Assembly (NCBI GenBank): GCA_030159075.1
Contig: BROG01000025.1
Coordinates: 1,001,501 to 1,065,500 of the forward strand
DNA length: 64,000 nucleotides
DNA from: Atrina japonica
Taxonomy: Eukaryota; Mollusca; Bivalvia; Pterioida; Pinnidae
Reading direction: 5' to 3'
The notes under the pieces are model-generated. The model saw only the letters and a program-made list of their open reading frames with translations. It was not told the DNA's origin and ran no database searches. The translations under genes were made by a program, and so were the position numbers. Position 1 is the stretch's first letter; each line of letters starts with the position of its first letter. This document shows, piece by piece, positions 22,804 to 35,335 of this stretch.

Positions 22804-23448
22804 TACTTTGTGTTTAAAACAGTACAAAAACATAGAGTATGGTATTGAACAAGATATGTTTGTGAAACACAAATGCCCCCCCCGGTCCCAACAAATTTCT
22901 ATGCTGGCAAACATAGCAATGTCCTAGATTTTGACTCCACACCACCTCCAGGTGCATGTAATGTCGGTGAAGTGTGAGCTGCCCTTAGATGGATTTACCG
23001 TCCAAGTTTGATTACTGTATCACAATCCAAACTTGATATATAATGCACTTTATATGTACACTGTAAGCAAGACAGAATTACAGACAGACAGATGATCCAA
23101 ACACTAGATGCTCCAGGCGGACGTTTGAGGCCAGGGGCATAGGAAGTCAGAATGAATAAAACAATGCGATATTTCAATTTTATCATTATTCTCACTAGAG
23201 TGAATTTCATTTTTCATCAAAATATTTTGTTCTTCTGTAAAAGTTGAACTCTTACATTGGATAACATTATATTTGTACATGTATATTCACTAGAGCAAAT
23301 ATATCAACTGAAAACTAGCCACTTCACTACTAACAGAATAACTTTCAAAGCATCTCATAGTAAATTGTTCTTAGATTAAACAAAACAAAATAAATAAAGG
23401 TCTAAAGCAGAAAGTCACTAAACCTATACACTGAATATATAGGGATTT
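22804..23448. other. Intron, no recognised feature
   Basis: Apart from a C7 run near 22877 nothing was recognised. Confidence 0.5.
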
Positions 23449-23664
23449 TCCACCCTATTGTATTGGCCAAAATAAGGCCCAATTTGAAATGAAAAAAAAA
23501 AAAAAAAAAAAAAAAGCACATCCCCCCAAAACAAATGACAATTAAAATTTGAAAAGATTCTTGAATTTTCAAACAGTTTTGTGTTTTTTATAGATAAACT
23601 GTTGCTAAAATTCCTAATTCAAAAGGCCCGGGTCCATTTCCCAAAAGAGTGGAAAATCCCCGAT
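23449..23664. mobile_element. TIR element (GGGATTTTCCAC) with an internal A23 tract
   Basis: Left TAGGGATTTTCCACCC and, inverted right, GGGGATTTTCCACTC. Inner segments AAGGCCCAATTTG and AAAGGCCCGGGTCC also relate. Same family as 32330-32478, 46690-47057 and 56864-57075 (all with GGAAAATCCCTGT-type ends). Confidence 0.6.
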
Positions 23665-25032
23665 ATATTATACCAGACTGATATCTGTCAAGTTGTCAAT
23701 CAAAGGTATGCTATCAGGCTGCTACCCTAGAGGATAACTGAATAATTTCAGTAATATTCTGGAATGAGAACCAATTTCAGAATTAATGTACCTGTTCTAG
23801 TGCTCTAGGGAACTGCAATTCTACAATGCAACTTATAATAAAAACCTTTTAATTACCATAAGGTCTATCTCCTTCTAATAACAAGTCAAGGACGAAGACA
23901 TCAAACAGCTTCCATCCTATACCTGTATGTCTGACAGTATATTGTAGAGCAAGCAACATAATTAAATATAAATGTAGAGAACCTCCTCAGGACCACTGAC
24001 AGATTCATTATTATCGTTACACAAAATGGCGAACTTCTTTTCTTTTAACGACTGAAGTCTGGCTACATTAAACATGCTGAAAGTCTGGCACCAACTGGAC
24101 AACACAAATCTTAATGCACCCTCTTTGTTTCGAGTTATTTCATTGGTCGGTGATGATAAAAACTCTCAGGAGATTCATGTTTCATTGCTCGGTTCTTATA
24201 TGATGTCACACACAGTTTTGTGGACCGACTTTGATGACATGTTAAACTTAACTGTTTACAAATTGTGTATGATAATGTACATCAAAACATTTTTCAGGGT
24301 TGAGAATTGCTCATTTCCAGCAAAATAAATAAAATATATCATCCACTAATATTGTCAAAATCCGTATTTAAAATTCAAATCCAAATGATATATCAGTAAC
24401 TAAATTTGAAGCTCATTAATATACTCAAGTAAGTAATTTGGTCACTGATATAAAAGGTAGGAACCAGCTAAAGCCCATGTGTTAGATTGGTCCTGTAATT
24501 AAAATGCTAATTCAAAATGGGCAAGCATTAGAATAGGGTGGGATGCCTCGCGGTGAAACTCCATTTCTGACCGAGGAATCGCAATACCCTGTCAGTTTTC
24601 GTAAAACAGTCAGAGGGTAACCACTAAAGCCTAGTGACATCACTGACCAAACTGTGATTTTCACTAGTAGCCAACACCACCTATACCCATTCACCCCTGA
24701 AGACATATTTGGGCTGGCCTACATGAGTACATGTATGCCATTGATTTTTAGTAGAGTCCATCAATCATTCAGGGATAGATGTGTCAACAGCTTTCTCCTC
24801 CCCTACAGCCATCCAATCCACCAATCTGATGTTGATTTTTTTCAGAAAACAATTTTTGTGGTATTATCAAACATCAGAAAAGTATCACTACAAACAGTAC
24901 GTATTGATATTAGACACTCACGAACTATTTCAAATTTCTTTTAAAAATAAATTTCCAAAATTCCTCAATAATTCACAAGATTTCAAAGCACACTATGCTG
25001 CAAAATTTGAAAATTTCCCAATGAAAATGATA
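23665..25032. other. Intron, no recognised feature
   Basis: 1.4 kb preceding a type 1 MITE. Overlapping open frames of 85-100 codons at 24074-25086 show no splice sites, motifs or codon bias and were not called. Confidence 0.5.
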
Positions 25033-25213
25033 CAGGTGGAACCTGTCTTGAAAGATCACTGGTATGTAAGATCACCTGTCTTTTGAGACAACATTCAGAA
25101 AACCACTTAGTTAAGTCATCCTTTAGATAAAACCTCTCTTTAGAGACCACCTGTCTTGAAAGGTCACATTTCAATGGCAAAAGGAGTGATCTCTCAAGAC
25201 AGGTTTTTCTGTG
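25033..25213. mobile_element. Type 1 MITE, full length (181 bp)
   Basis: Starts TA-CAGGTGGAACCTGTCTTG and ends CTCAAGACAGGTTTTTCTGTG. It has two internal blocks each of GACCACCTGTCTTxxxAG and an AAACCACTTAGTTAAG spacer. It lies only about 80 bp from the donor of exon 25295-25381, on its downstream side. Confidence 0.85.
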
Positions 25214-25294
25214 TTCAGATCTCTCTCAACCTCACAAACACAAAACATCATCTACATAATTAAAACTTTCGGAACAAAAAATGGTGAACAATAC

Positions 25295-25381
25295 CGATCG
25301 TGAGTTGGACTTTCTGTAACTGCTGGTTGTGGATTGGGAAACTAACGATCCTGTGCTAGGACTTGGACTATGTCCACGAAA
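25295..25381 (-). CDS. Internal exon of abLIM/dematin-like gene (third seen)
   Basis: An 87-bp exon (29 codons, phase 0 to 0) with acceptor TTTAGTTTCAG before 25381 and donor GTATTG after 25295. The peptide begins FRGHSPSPSTGSLVSQ and ends YRKSNSRS. The FRGxS-x-ST-x-SL arrangement resembles the segment YFRGSESGRSTPSLS in the vertebrate abLIM linker before the villin headpiece (family knowledge, recalled, not searched). Basic and serine-rich, it is a likely kinase target. It sits about 12 kb from the previous exon and 23 kb from the next, in an intron full of mobile elements. The donor deviates from GTRAGT but is acceptable. Confidence 0.75.
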
Positions 25382-25662
25382 CTGAAACTAAATAACAGAA
25401 AAAAAAGGAAAGATGAAAAAACGCAAGCAAAAGAACATTCCATAAAACAGGCAAAGCAAAAACTCTTTCACCAAAGTTGATAAATAAGTCAAATAAGCAG
25501 ATACATTCTTTTTCATATAATTAATGAGAGTAAAAGTTAAGAAAAAATACAAATTTGCAAGCAAAAGAAATAAAGTTAAAATGATAAACATTTTGCATGA
25601 TGTAAAATAGGTAAGGCATTTGATGACAGATAATTATCATATAAAAAAGTGATAAAATTTTA

Positions 25663-25833
25663 CAGTCCAAACTGTCTTGAAAAAAAAAGCACTCTAATGA
25701 ATACCGGTGCCCACCTGTCTTTTAAGACCACATTCTGAAAATCAGTTCATTAAATAATCCTTTAAATTAAACCTCTTTTGAGAGACAACATTTCAGTCAC
25801 AGATGGGGTGGTGTCTCAAGACCAGTACCACTG
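25663..25833. mobile_element. Type 1 MITE, full length
   Basis: TA-CAGTCCAAACTGTCTTGAAA at the left; GTCTCAAGACCAGTACCACTG at the right. The spacer is AAATCAGTTCATTAAATAAT. Located 280 bp upstream of exon 25295-25381 in the gene's orientation, so the exon is bracketed by two MITEs of the same family. Confidence 0.8.
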
Positions 25834-25847
25834 TGTATAAGCACAAT

Positions 25848-25978
25848 GCCACCCTTATACTGCCACCATTTGGTGTGCCACAATTTTATGCAGAAGGAAT
25901 AAGACAGTATAACTCATTAAACCCCTGAAAAACAATGGACTCCACTGTACATCAATAACATTGACCAGTCCAAACATG
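25848..25978. repeat. Fragments: TACTGCCACCATTTG MITE piece and minus-strand ACATTTGGAC repeat
   Basis: TTATACTGCCACCATTTG matches the left part of the element at 54442-54628. It is followed at 25919 by the reverse complement of the ACATTTGGAC repeat (CCCCTGAAAAACAATGGAC ... GACCAGTCCAAACATG). Confidence 0.55.
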
Positions 25979-26227
25979 TCTTTAGGGGTAAATTGGTTAA
26001 GTAAATAAGGTTGCTAAAGTTGTACCATGATGTAAAAATGCTTTTAGTAAATATGGCTATTCACAAATGCATTTGTAAGTTGAACATTTGATTTGAAAAA
26101 CTTTCAAATAATAATGTTTTACTGCTTGCTCTCTCTCTCTCTCATCAATACACAGTGGCTGACAAAATGACTATACAGCATAAACAATCATTTGTGAACA
26201 TACTTGGTATAATGATTTTTACGAGTT

Positions 26228-26850
26228 GATGGAACATGTCCATACCTATAGACAGTTTATCTGGTAACCTGCCCTATGTCCATACCTACATCTAGTTTAT
26301 CTGGTAACTGACCCATGTCCATATCTGTATCTAGTTTATCTGATAACTGATGCGTGTCCATATCTATATCTGGTTTATCTGGTAATTAACCCATGTCCAT
26401 ATCTATATTTCATTTATCTGGTAATCAGCCCATGTCCATATCTATGTCTGGTTTATCTGGTAATTAACCCATGTCCATATCTATATCTGGTTTATCTAGT
26501 AATTAACCCATGTCCATATCTATATTTGGTTTATCTGGTAATCAGCCCATGTCCATATCTATGTCTGGTTTATCTGGTAATCAGCCCATGTCCATATCTA
26601 TATCTGGTTTATCTGGTAATTAACCCATGTCCATATCTATATTTGGTTTATCTGGTAATTAACCCATGTCCATATCTATATCTGGTTTATCTGGTAATTA
26701 ACCCATGTCCATATCTATATCTGGTTTATCTGGTAATTAACCCATGTCCATATCTACATTTGGTTTATCTGGTAATTAACCCATGTCCATATTTATATCT
26801 GTTTTATCTGGTAATCAGCCCATGTCCATATATGTACCGGTATCAATCTA
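26228..26850 (+). repeat. 39-bp minisatellite, about 16 units
   Basis: Units of CATGTCCATATCTATATCTG followed by GTTTATCTGGTAATTAACC. Because 39 is a multiple of three, a long open frame appears (26526-26897), giving an apparent 13-residue peptide repeat. No splice or coding evidence supports it. Confidence 0.95.
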
Positions 26851-26859
26851 ACTGGTGTT

Positions 26860-27965
26860 TGACCCCATCTATATCAATCTATCTATTTTTTTTCTAATAT
26901 CTGACACCATGTACATTGTGCATACATATTTTTAGTTTATCTGATGGAGTATACACAAATCTCCATTCATGTATCAATTTATCTTGATGCTAACTCGATG
27001 TACATAGAAGTATGCAGTTTATGTTATGATAAAAAAAAAACACCATTTCCTCAAGAAAGATACAATAGAAGAAGCTGTCAAACAAGAATGTTCTGTTTTG
27101 GTATAGGTTATCACTGGTTAATCAGCATCACACTTTTATCTATAGAACCTTATATCCAGAGTTCAGATATTTTCTGGTCCTTTATTTTAATTCTTGATAT
27201 CATTTTGAGTTTCAGTTGCATATACATGTACATGTACATAGTTACTGAAATTTGATTATGCATTTTAATACAACAATAAGAGCAGAGTAGCCTTTACTGA
27301 TCTCCTGGTCCTCTCTATAAAACCTTTCTCCGTGGGATCTTAAATGTCATGGTTTTGTAAGTTTATTTGCAAGGCCATAAATTTTTTTAATTTTTGTTTC
27401 TTGTGACCTTACTGACCCATCTACAAAAAACGACTCCTAAATTATTTTTTGAAACACTTATAAGTTTTGCCCATTTATTTAATTTTTTTATTTCTTTTAA
27501 AAAAAAATCTGAAATTTTGTCAAAATTACGTATACAAAATTAAAACTGAAACTAAAAAAAAAAACCATGCCAATCCACCAATCCCCTAAACAGAACAACA
27601 AGACTCCATCAAATGCTTCCATATATACATGTACAATGTACAATGCATATTACGTGCACATCAGACATCTAGTTCTATCATTTTCACTAAACGTTGAGAA
27701 AGCCTCCAAACAATTTCAAGAATCTTAAGAATCCTCCTGTATTGTGTGTACAAGCTTATATCTTTAACATAACATTTTTTTTGAAAAAATCCTGATAACA
27801 TTTTGACCTGAAAGTATTTATTTAACTTCAGTATCAAAACCAGCTTCATCATATCTCAGAAGATCAACAATTTTCATTCATCCAAAAATACAACTGAACT
27901 AACATTTATATTAATATTAATTTCAAGTCTGAAGCTTGTCTTTTCAAAATTTTGGAACTTTTAGC

Positions 27966-27968
<3 letters not shown>
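26860..27968. other. Intron, no recognised feature
   Basis: 1.1 kb, AT-rich, with several A and T homopolymer runs. Confidence 0.5.

Positions 27969-28007
<39 letters not shown>
27969..28007 (+). repeat. (TA) microsatellite
   Basis: About 19 TA dinucleotides. Confidence 0.95.
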
Positions 28008-28013
<6 letters not shown>

Positions 28014-28158
28014 CAGTCGTGCAACATCTGCATACCATTCAAAATCAATAACAAAACATCTTTTTAAGGAAATGATGCTCTCACGATGACTCAGGGTCAG
28101 ACTTTATCAAACACTAAAACAGTATTAAGCTATGGTATGTATCTGTTTAAGTGATATA

Positions 28159-28730
28159 CCGTATTTGTCCCTATAAAGGCACCTGCTCTATTATAAAGGG
28201 CACCCCTGGATATTTTTTTCTCGTAGATCAACTGACTGTTAAAAAAATCTAACCTTTTCATTTTTAATATAGATTATCACCTGATTTCATGATTTTTTTT
28301 TTTTTTGGTGCAATAAATATCAAATATTTTGTTTATTGTTTTTCCTCAAAATTACAAAAGAACATCTTTGATCTACGCTGTAAGCAATACCTTTGATTCT
28401 ATTGATGTTTTCTTGGATGCAAGGAGGTCACCATTATTCACCAACAAGCGAAATGAGATCAATTATCAAACACCTATGTAGATATGTTTTTTCTTTTGTT
28501 AAAGATCTGTCAATTAAAATGAATTCACTACGGAAAAAATAATGCTTATTATAATTTTTCAGTACAAAGAAATATCAAACTCGCCCATTTATTTGTTTAT
28601 TCCATAACTTTATGAAAGTGAATTTTGGGTTCTGGATTTCAAGCTAAGCATTTCAAGCTAAGCGTTGTCATTCAGACTTCCCATTTCGTCTGTGCTCCAA
28701 TTGCTGGTGCCCTTATAAGGACAAATATGG
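28159..28730. mobile_element. TIR element of 572 bp (CCGTATTTGTCC...GGCACC)
   Basis: Left CCGTATTTGTCCCTATAAAG and, inverted right, CCATATTTGTCCTTATAAGG; 24 of about 27 bases agree including the following GGCACC. TA flanks both ends (28157-28158, 28731-28732). No transposase frame. The inner motif (TATAAAGGCACC) is shared with type 2 MITEs, hinting at common ancestry. Confidence 0.8.
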
Positions 28731-28800
28731 TACATGTATTAATCAAAGTACTGATACAATGTACACGTGCCAGTTGATGATAATCAGAGACATACATACC

Positions 28801-28948
28801 ATAGGCATCGGAACCAAGGGCTAGGTGGGGCTTAGCCCCCTCCCCCTTTTTTTTGCAAAGATAGACATAGGTGTTGAAAATTGGGGCGTGTGTGTGTGTT
28901 TTAAGTTGGTTCAGCCCCCCCCACTTTCAATTTGCTTCCGATGCCTAT
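28801..28948 (+). mobile_element. 148-bp TIR element (AGGCATCGGAAC), copy 1
   Basis: ATAGGCATCGGAACCAAGG at the left; TTGCTTCCGATGCCTAT at the right, giving 13-14 bp inverted ends. Inside are GGGGCTTAGCCCCC, GCAAAGATAGACATAGGTG and a GT run. An inverted copy lies at 53162-53312. Confidence 0.8.
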
Positions 28949-29685
28949 ACATACAATAACTGTATGTCCGTAGCTGGTATAATACGCTAGTAAAAAATAT
29001 ACATTATGCAGGCTACATCATTATGTTTGAAAGGTACATGTATTGCAGGCTGAGTTCTTCAAAGGATACCAGACTTTTTACTGAGGAAAATGCAGCATAT
29101 TATTTCAAGAGTTAACAATTTATCAAAAACCTGCATGCATCACGCTATTTTATTTCAAAATAAGCACATACATGATCATGGAAATATCACATTTTGTTTA
29201 CAAATCCTTAACCATTTATATCACATGTGAATATTGATGATGCATTTATTATGCAGTTATAACAAACAACATGTACATAGATCAGTGATATGATTATAAA
29301 GCCTTATGCTTACATACAGTACGCACATCTTGATACTCAATATTCTTTGTGACAGGACAGTCTTGTACATTGTATGCTTACTACACTTACCCTGTGTAGC
29401 ATAAAAAAATCTCTAGGATAATATGTGTACATGTAAAACATTTTCCCAACTTTAGAGACTGCCTGAGTTTCCCATCAGTTAAGATCATATGAACCACACA
29501 GCTTCTAATGTCCTACATGTACTTTACAGCGAGATGCCAATAAACAAAACTGGACCACAGTCTAATTTACATAATGATCATGTGCACGGATTGTAAACAG
29601 TCCTTTCAATCACTTTTAACATCAAACAAGTGTATAATGTTAAGTAATAACTGAAAAGTAACATTAAAAATCAAATTCAAATCTC
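28949..29685. other. Intron, no recognised feature
   Basis: No gene or repeat recognised. Confidence 0.5.
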
Positions 29686-29689
29686 TTAA

Positions 29690-30184
29690 CCCTTTGAACC
29701 CTGGAGGCCGGAAAACTGGCCATAACATAAACGCCTGTATACCCTGGTGGCTGTTTTTCAGGCCAGGAAGTCATTCCGAAATTTAGAATTTTCTATAGCT
29801 CTCGTGACCTATCAGACCTCCTATAACATCTTGTATTTGAAAAATCATACTTTCGGTGAAACTGTAGAACATTTCTAGAAACATTGCTCAGTAATTTGGC
29901 TTAACATTATGAGTAAAGGCAATCAACCGTGTTAACAGCTGATCAAGTTCTCAAACTGTTGTTGAACTCCGATAATGGAGAAAGTCTGGGTAAGGAAGAA
30001 TTGGGACAAAGCACTTTTAAATGGGAGTAAGATTTAGATGATTCTGTAGATAATTATGATTTATTGTAATAATCAATTTAAACACGAAAGTAAAAGAAAT
30101 GAGAGTGATTTGAATTTTTTGTATTTCTGTCCTGGACCCCAGGGTGGGAGAACGGCTCATTTCAGGTGGCCAGGGTTCAAAGGC
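29690..30184. mobile_element. piggyBac-like MITE of 495 bp with TTAA duplication
   Basis: TTAA-CCCTTTGAACCCTGG at the left and, inverted, TTAA-GCCTTTGAACCCTGG at the right: 14 of 15 matching end bases with the four-base TTAA target typical of piggyBac elements. Adjacent segments (GGCCGGAAAACTGGCC; GAACGGCTCATTTC) also pair weakly. GC-richer than its surroundings. No transposase frame. Confidence 0.85.
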
Positions 30185-30188
30185 TTAA

Positions 30189-31572
30189 ACTCATAAAAGA
30201 TGCCAGACTTTTTATAGCATACATGTATACATGTATTTCAACAAGTCTTCAAAGCATATACATGTATTTTTCAGCGAATAATTCTTTTTTTTTTTTTTTC
30301 AAAAAGCAAATATTTATGAATAAAATGTTGTTGAGTTAATGCACATGTGTAATTTCCTGTTAAGATAATGAATTTTTAACCCAATACTGCAAAATGTATT
30401 TTGACTTGATCCCAAGAAATCCGCTTACAACAACATTCAATTACTAAGTTGATGGAACATCAACTTGTAAAAATGAGTAGAAAACAATAAAAGTATGCCA
30501 TTAATCACTGAGTCTTGTATGGTATTACTGAAGCCTGAACTTTTTTGTAGGATTAGTAGGTGTTACATGTGTAAATCATTGTTTTCATGTTTTTGTTTTT
30601 TTGTTTTGTTTTTTTTTTTGTCAAGCATTAATTCTTGAAAGGTTTTATTTTGCACACTGTCTTGGTTTCAGGATCAAACTGACTTGAATTTTTTTTAATT
30701 CCTAATCAGAGGTTCAAAGTTTTTTTTAGATACTCATGTCCTAAGTAAGGAGAGTAATTTTCTGGCAAGTCCAATGGGACAATTCATGTACCATGTGATA
30801 CCCAATAACATTTGTGCAGGATTATTGTTTCTATTAGTGATGGAATGACGTTAGAAGAAATTTTGAAAGTCTGTGCTGAATTTAGTTAATAAGCAATACA
30901 GTAAAATTAGATGAATACAGATGAGGGAAGTCCCTCAGACTTTTGGGTACTTCTAATTGTCAAGTCCGAACCCGAATTAACCAAGTCCCGGACTAATTGG
31001 ACATGGGGAATTTTTAACGCCTGCCTAATGTGTTGAAAATTACAAGTTCTTGGAACAACATCAACTTATTGAACAAGGATATGAACAAGTATTCTAAGTG
31101 CATATTGATGAACCGATACATGTCACATACCTGTGGAAACCATTATCAAATGTATGTGAACAATTACAAAACTTTAGTCAGAACCTAGTTATAGTGGTAT
31201 TTTAATATTTTGAAGAAGGGGAAAGAAAAATAAAAAAAAGTACAATGCTGTCTCCATCGCTGCCATAAAAAAGTAAAATACCATCTTCATTGCTGCTGTA
31301 ACTAATAAAAAACTAATTGTAGGTACATGTATATATGTATGTAGTCAGTCCTCCCTGGTTTCATTGGTAGGAAATAGATGAGTAAAAAGCCAAATATTTG
31401 TCATATTTCTGCATGGGTTTTACACAATTTATTCAAGGAAGTGAAATAAGCCTTGTAGTATAATATAAGATGGTATCGCTCTTTCTCACTTTGAGCTTCT
31501 TATCTGGGAATGAATTTTTTAAAAAAACGCAATGAATATATTTTTCAGTCAATGTCATATTTTCATGACAGA
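30189..31572. other. Intron, no recognised feature
   Basis: 1.4 kb. A segment at 30895-31010 (GGAAGTCCCTCAGACTT, AAGTCCCGGACTAATTGG) may be an eroded TIR element. Confidence 0.4.
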
Positions 31573-32180
31573 AACAAGAGGCAGAAGAGGTCCTCAACTG
31601 CTCATCCGAGAACCATCTACAAATGTGGAAAAAAGACAAAAGAAGAATATGTATATGTAGGCTGATCTGGTCAAGAAACAATATCGCTGTTTTAAGAAAG
31701 TCATAGAAATATCTATATGTAAAAACTACATTTAAGAAAAATTCTTGCACAAGAACCATTTCTCCACACAAGTTAAACATATTAAAAGAGTGCATCATAG
31801 TGAATGCAAAAATGAATGAAAATGAAAAAGTCTGAAAAGACTTAAAAATCACATCATAAATTGATATTCCGATTTCTATGAAAAATACAAATTTGAATCA
31901 TACATTCTTGTAAGTCACTCAAAAACAATATATATTTTCAACTCATGCAGCAGATGTGGAGAAGAAAATTTTTAAAGTGGGGTACCTTATGTGACCTATT
32001 TTGCCACACCAAGGATCCACCCCTGCATGGATCTGGCTAAAAACTAGACAATTGGAAGAGGATCTTGAGCACTTGCTTCCTGTAAAGTTTTGTCAAAATT
32101 CCTTTAGTGGTTTCAGAGAAGAAGTAAAAAATATGATAAGTTTATGGACAGACGGACGACAGAGGCCGAACGACGTATGG
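31573..32180 (+). mobile_element. Pearl-like element, diverged
   Basis: Starts AACAAGAGGCAGAAGAGGTC, then CATCTACAAATGTGGAAAAA, close to 12825-12890. After about 300 bp of unlike sequence it resumes at 31992 with GAGCACTTGCTTCCTGTAAA and CTTTAGTGGTTTCAGAG, and ends in GGACAGACGGACGAC. The 220-codon frame 32001-32663 runs through this and is not a gene. Confidence 0.6.
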
Positions 32181-32329
32181 GGAGTGATCACAATTTGGTG
32201 GATAAGTAGCATTAAATGCTTTTGTATATATTTACATACCGACTGCAATTCCCTTCATTGCAAGTATATAGAGCGATGTGTTGGATTTGTCAGTGCATGC
32301 AGTCACATAACCCAAGTGTTAACCCCTTT

Positions 32330-32478
32330 AAATGACAATGGATTTGAAGAGATTCTTCTATTTTCAAACAGTTATGTGTATATTTATATTTCCCGAATTC
32401 AAAAAATGTTGCCAAAATTACCAATTATAAAGGCTCAGGCCCCATTCGAAAAGGAGTATGGAAAATCCCTGTATATGC
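32330..32478. mobile_element. Partial GGGATTTTCC-family element
   Basis: TTCAAACAGTTATGTGT, CAGGCCCCATTCGAAAAGG and GGAAAATCCCTGTA parallel the right half of 23449-23664. The left end was not found. Confidence 0.5.
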
Positions 32479-32689
32479 TCAACAAAGAGTCTACAAGAAT
32501 AAGTAAATACCAACAAGTGGAGGTCTGTAGATCAGCAACATTTTGTTCAACATCAGGTGGTTGTTTCTTTGACCAATTAATGGAATGCAGCCCAGTTTTT
32601 TTTTCAATGGTGTTTAACGCCACAATAAAAAAGTTTCTGTTAAACGGTGGCTGCCAGTTTTGAAATGGTGGAGAAGAGAACCCTGATTA

Positions 32690-32875
32690 CAATGTACCCA
32701 AGGGGAGATCACCAGACTTTGACAAGTAAACGGGCAAATTTTCTCACCAAATCAACTTAGATTACATGTACATGTAGATGACATATGTTGACTATAGTGT
32801 AGAGGAGAGAGACTTCATGGTTTAAAGCATTATGCTCTATCCGCTTGGTCACAACTGCCTCTACAGCAGCAGTAT
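32690..32875 (-). mobile_element. Degenerate SINE family B
   Basis: On the minus strand: head GACCAAGCGGATAGAGCATA, body GTTTACTTGTCAAAGTCTGG then TGATCTCCCCTTGGGTACAT. This matches the order seen in 46709-46943 and 55990-56153. Confidence 0.55.
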
Positions 32876-32892
32876 TGCATACACTAAATAGC

Positions 32893-32967
32893 ATTAAGAC
32901 ACATTTGGACCGGTCCAAGTCACAGATTCACAGCTTAGTTCATTGTTTTTCAGGGGTTGGTGAGTTA
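32893..32967 (+). repeat. Dispersed ACATTTGGAC repeat
   Basis: ACACATTTGGACCGGTCCAAG ... TTTTCAGGGGTTGGTGAGTT; see 3001-3068 for the family. Confidence 0.7.
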
Positions 32968-33150
32968 ACAACAGAAATGTTACAAGCTTTAAAAAGCTTT
33001 ATTTTCTTTGCACCACATGTAGTACATTTTCTATGTTAGCCTTTGTGTTGTTTGTTTCACAACAGAAATGTTACAGGCTTTTAAAAGCTTTATTCTTCTT
33101 TACAGCACATGAGGTATATTTTCTATGTTAGCCTTTTTGTTGTTCATTTA
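32968..33150 (+). repeat. Tandem duplication of about 90 bp
   Basis: Two copies of ACAACAGAAATGTTACARGC ... TTTTCTATGTTAGCCTTTKTG at 32968-33058 and 33059-33150, about 88% alike by eye. Confidence 0.85.
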
Positions 33151-33719
33151 ATTCTTTACACAACAAATGAGTACTATTCTAGATAATCATCATGCAATAT
33201 ATGTACTGATAATTCAATTACTTTTAACCAATTACTGAACTAATGACTGTTCACTTTGCACCTGAGATCTAAACTGTTGTTGTCTTGATGGTAAATCTAT
33301 TGTCCGATATTATTAACAACACATTTATTGTGATACCCTAAGTCCAGATGTTTAACAAATTCCATCACGGTTGTACATTAAACACAAGACGCCACTAACA
33401 ATACTACCCCTTATAGAGCTACAGGGGTAGTTCCGGCATCTGGAGATGGTTTTGAGTATTTAAAAAGTCTGGCATACATGCATATTTAGTAAAAAAGGGA
33501 GCAAGAGCAGATATGTGCATTAGTAACATGTGCTGTGTAACTCATCGCATGGTCAATAGTTTCCATCCTGGACCACAGCTGTGAGATGTGTTGGATAGAA
33601 AGGTTGAAAGGTCAACTGTGTTGACAGATAAGATACAAAGTAGTAAATGTTACATCTATTGCAGTAACAAGAAAACTAATCAAGTACAAACACAAGAAAT
33701 AAACATCAGAAAATCTCTG
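33151..33719. other. Intron, no recognised feature
   Basis: Nothing recognised before the onset of the purine-rich tract. Confidence 0.5.

Positions 33720-35335
<1,616 letters not shown>

Noticed and set aside
24074..25086. Overlapping plus-strand frames of 84-101 codons
   Set aside because: No splice sites, no motifs, AT-driven composition; the last one runs into a type 1 MITE.
26526..26897. A repetitive 123-codon frame (13-residue repeats)
   Set aside because: The 39-bp unit length keeps the frame open by arithmetic; outer units contain stops and there are no splice sites.
31433..31852. A 139-codon minus-strand frame
   Set aside because: Phe/Leu/Ser-rich translation of AT-rich DNA overlapping the same pearl-like element; no recognisable domain.
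32001..32663. A 220-codon plus-strand frame
   Set aside because: Runs through a diverged pearl-like element and a GGGATTTTCC-family fragment; no motif or coding bias.
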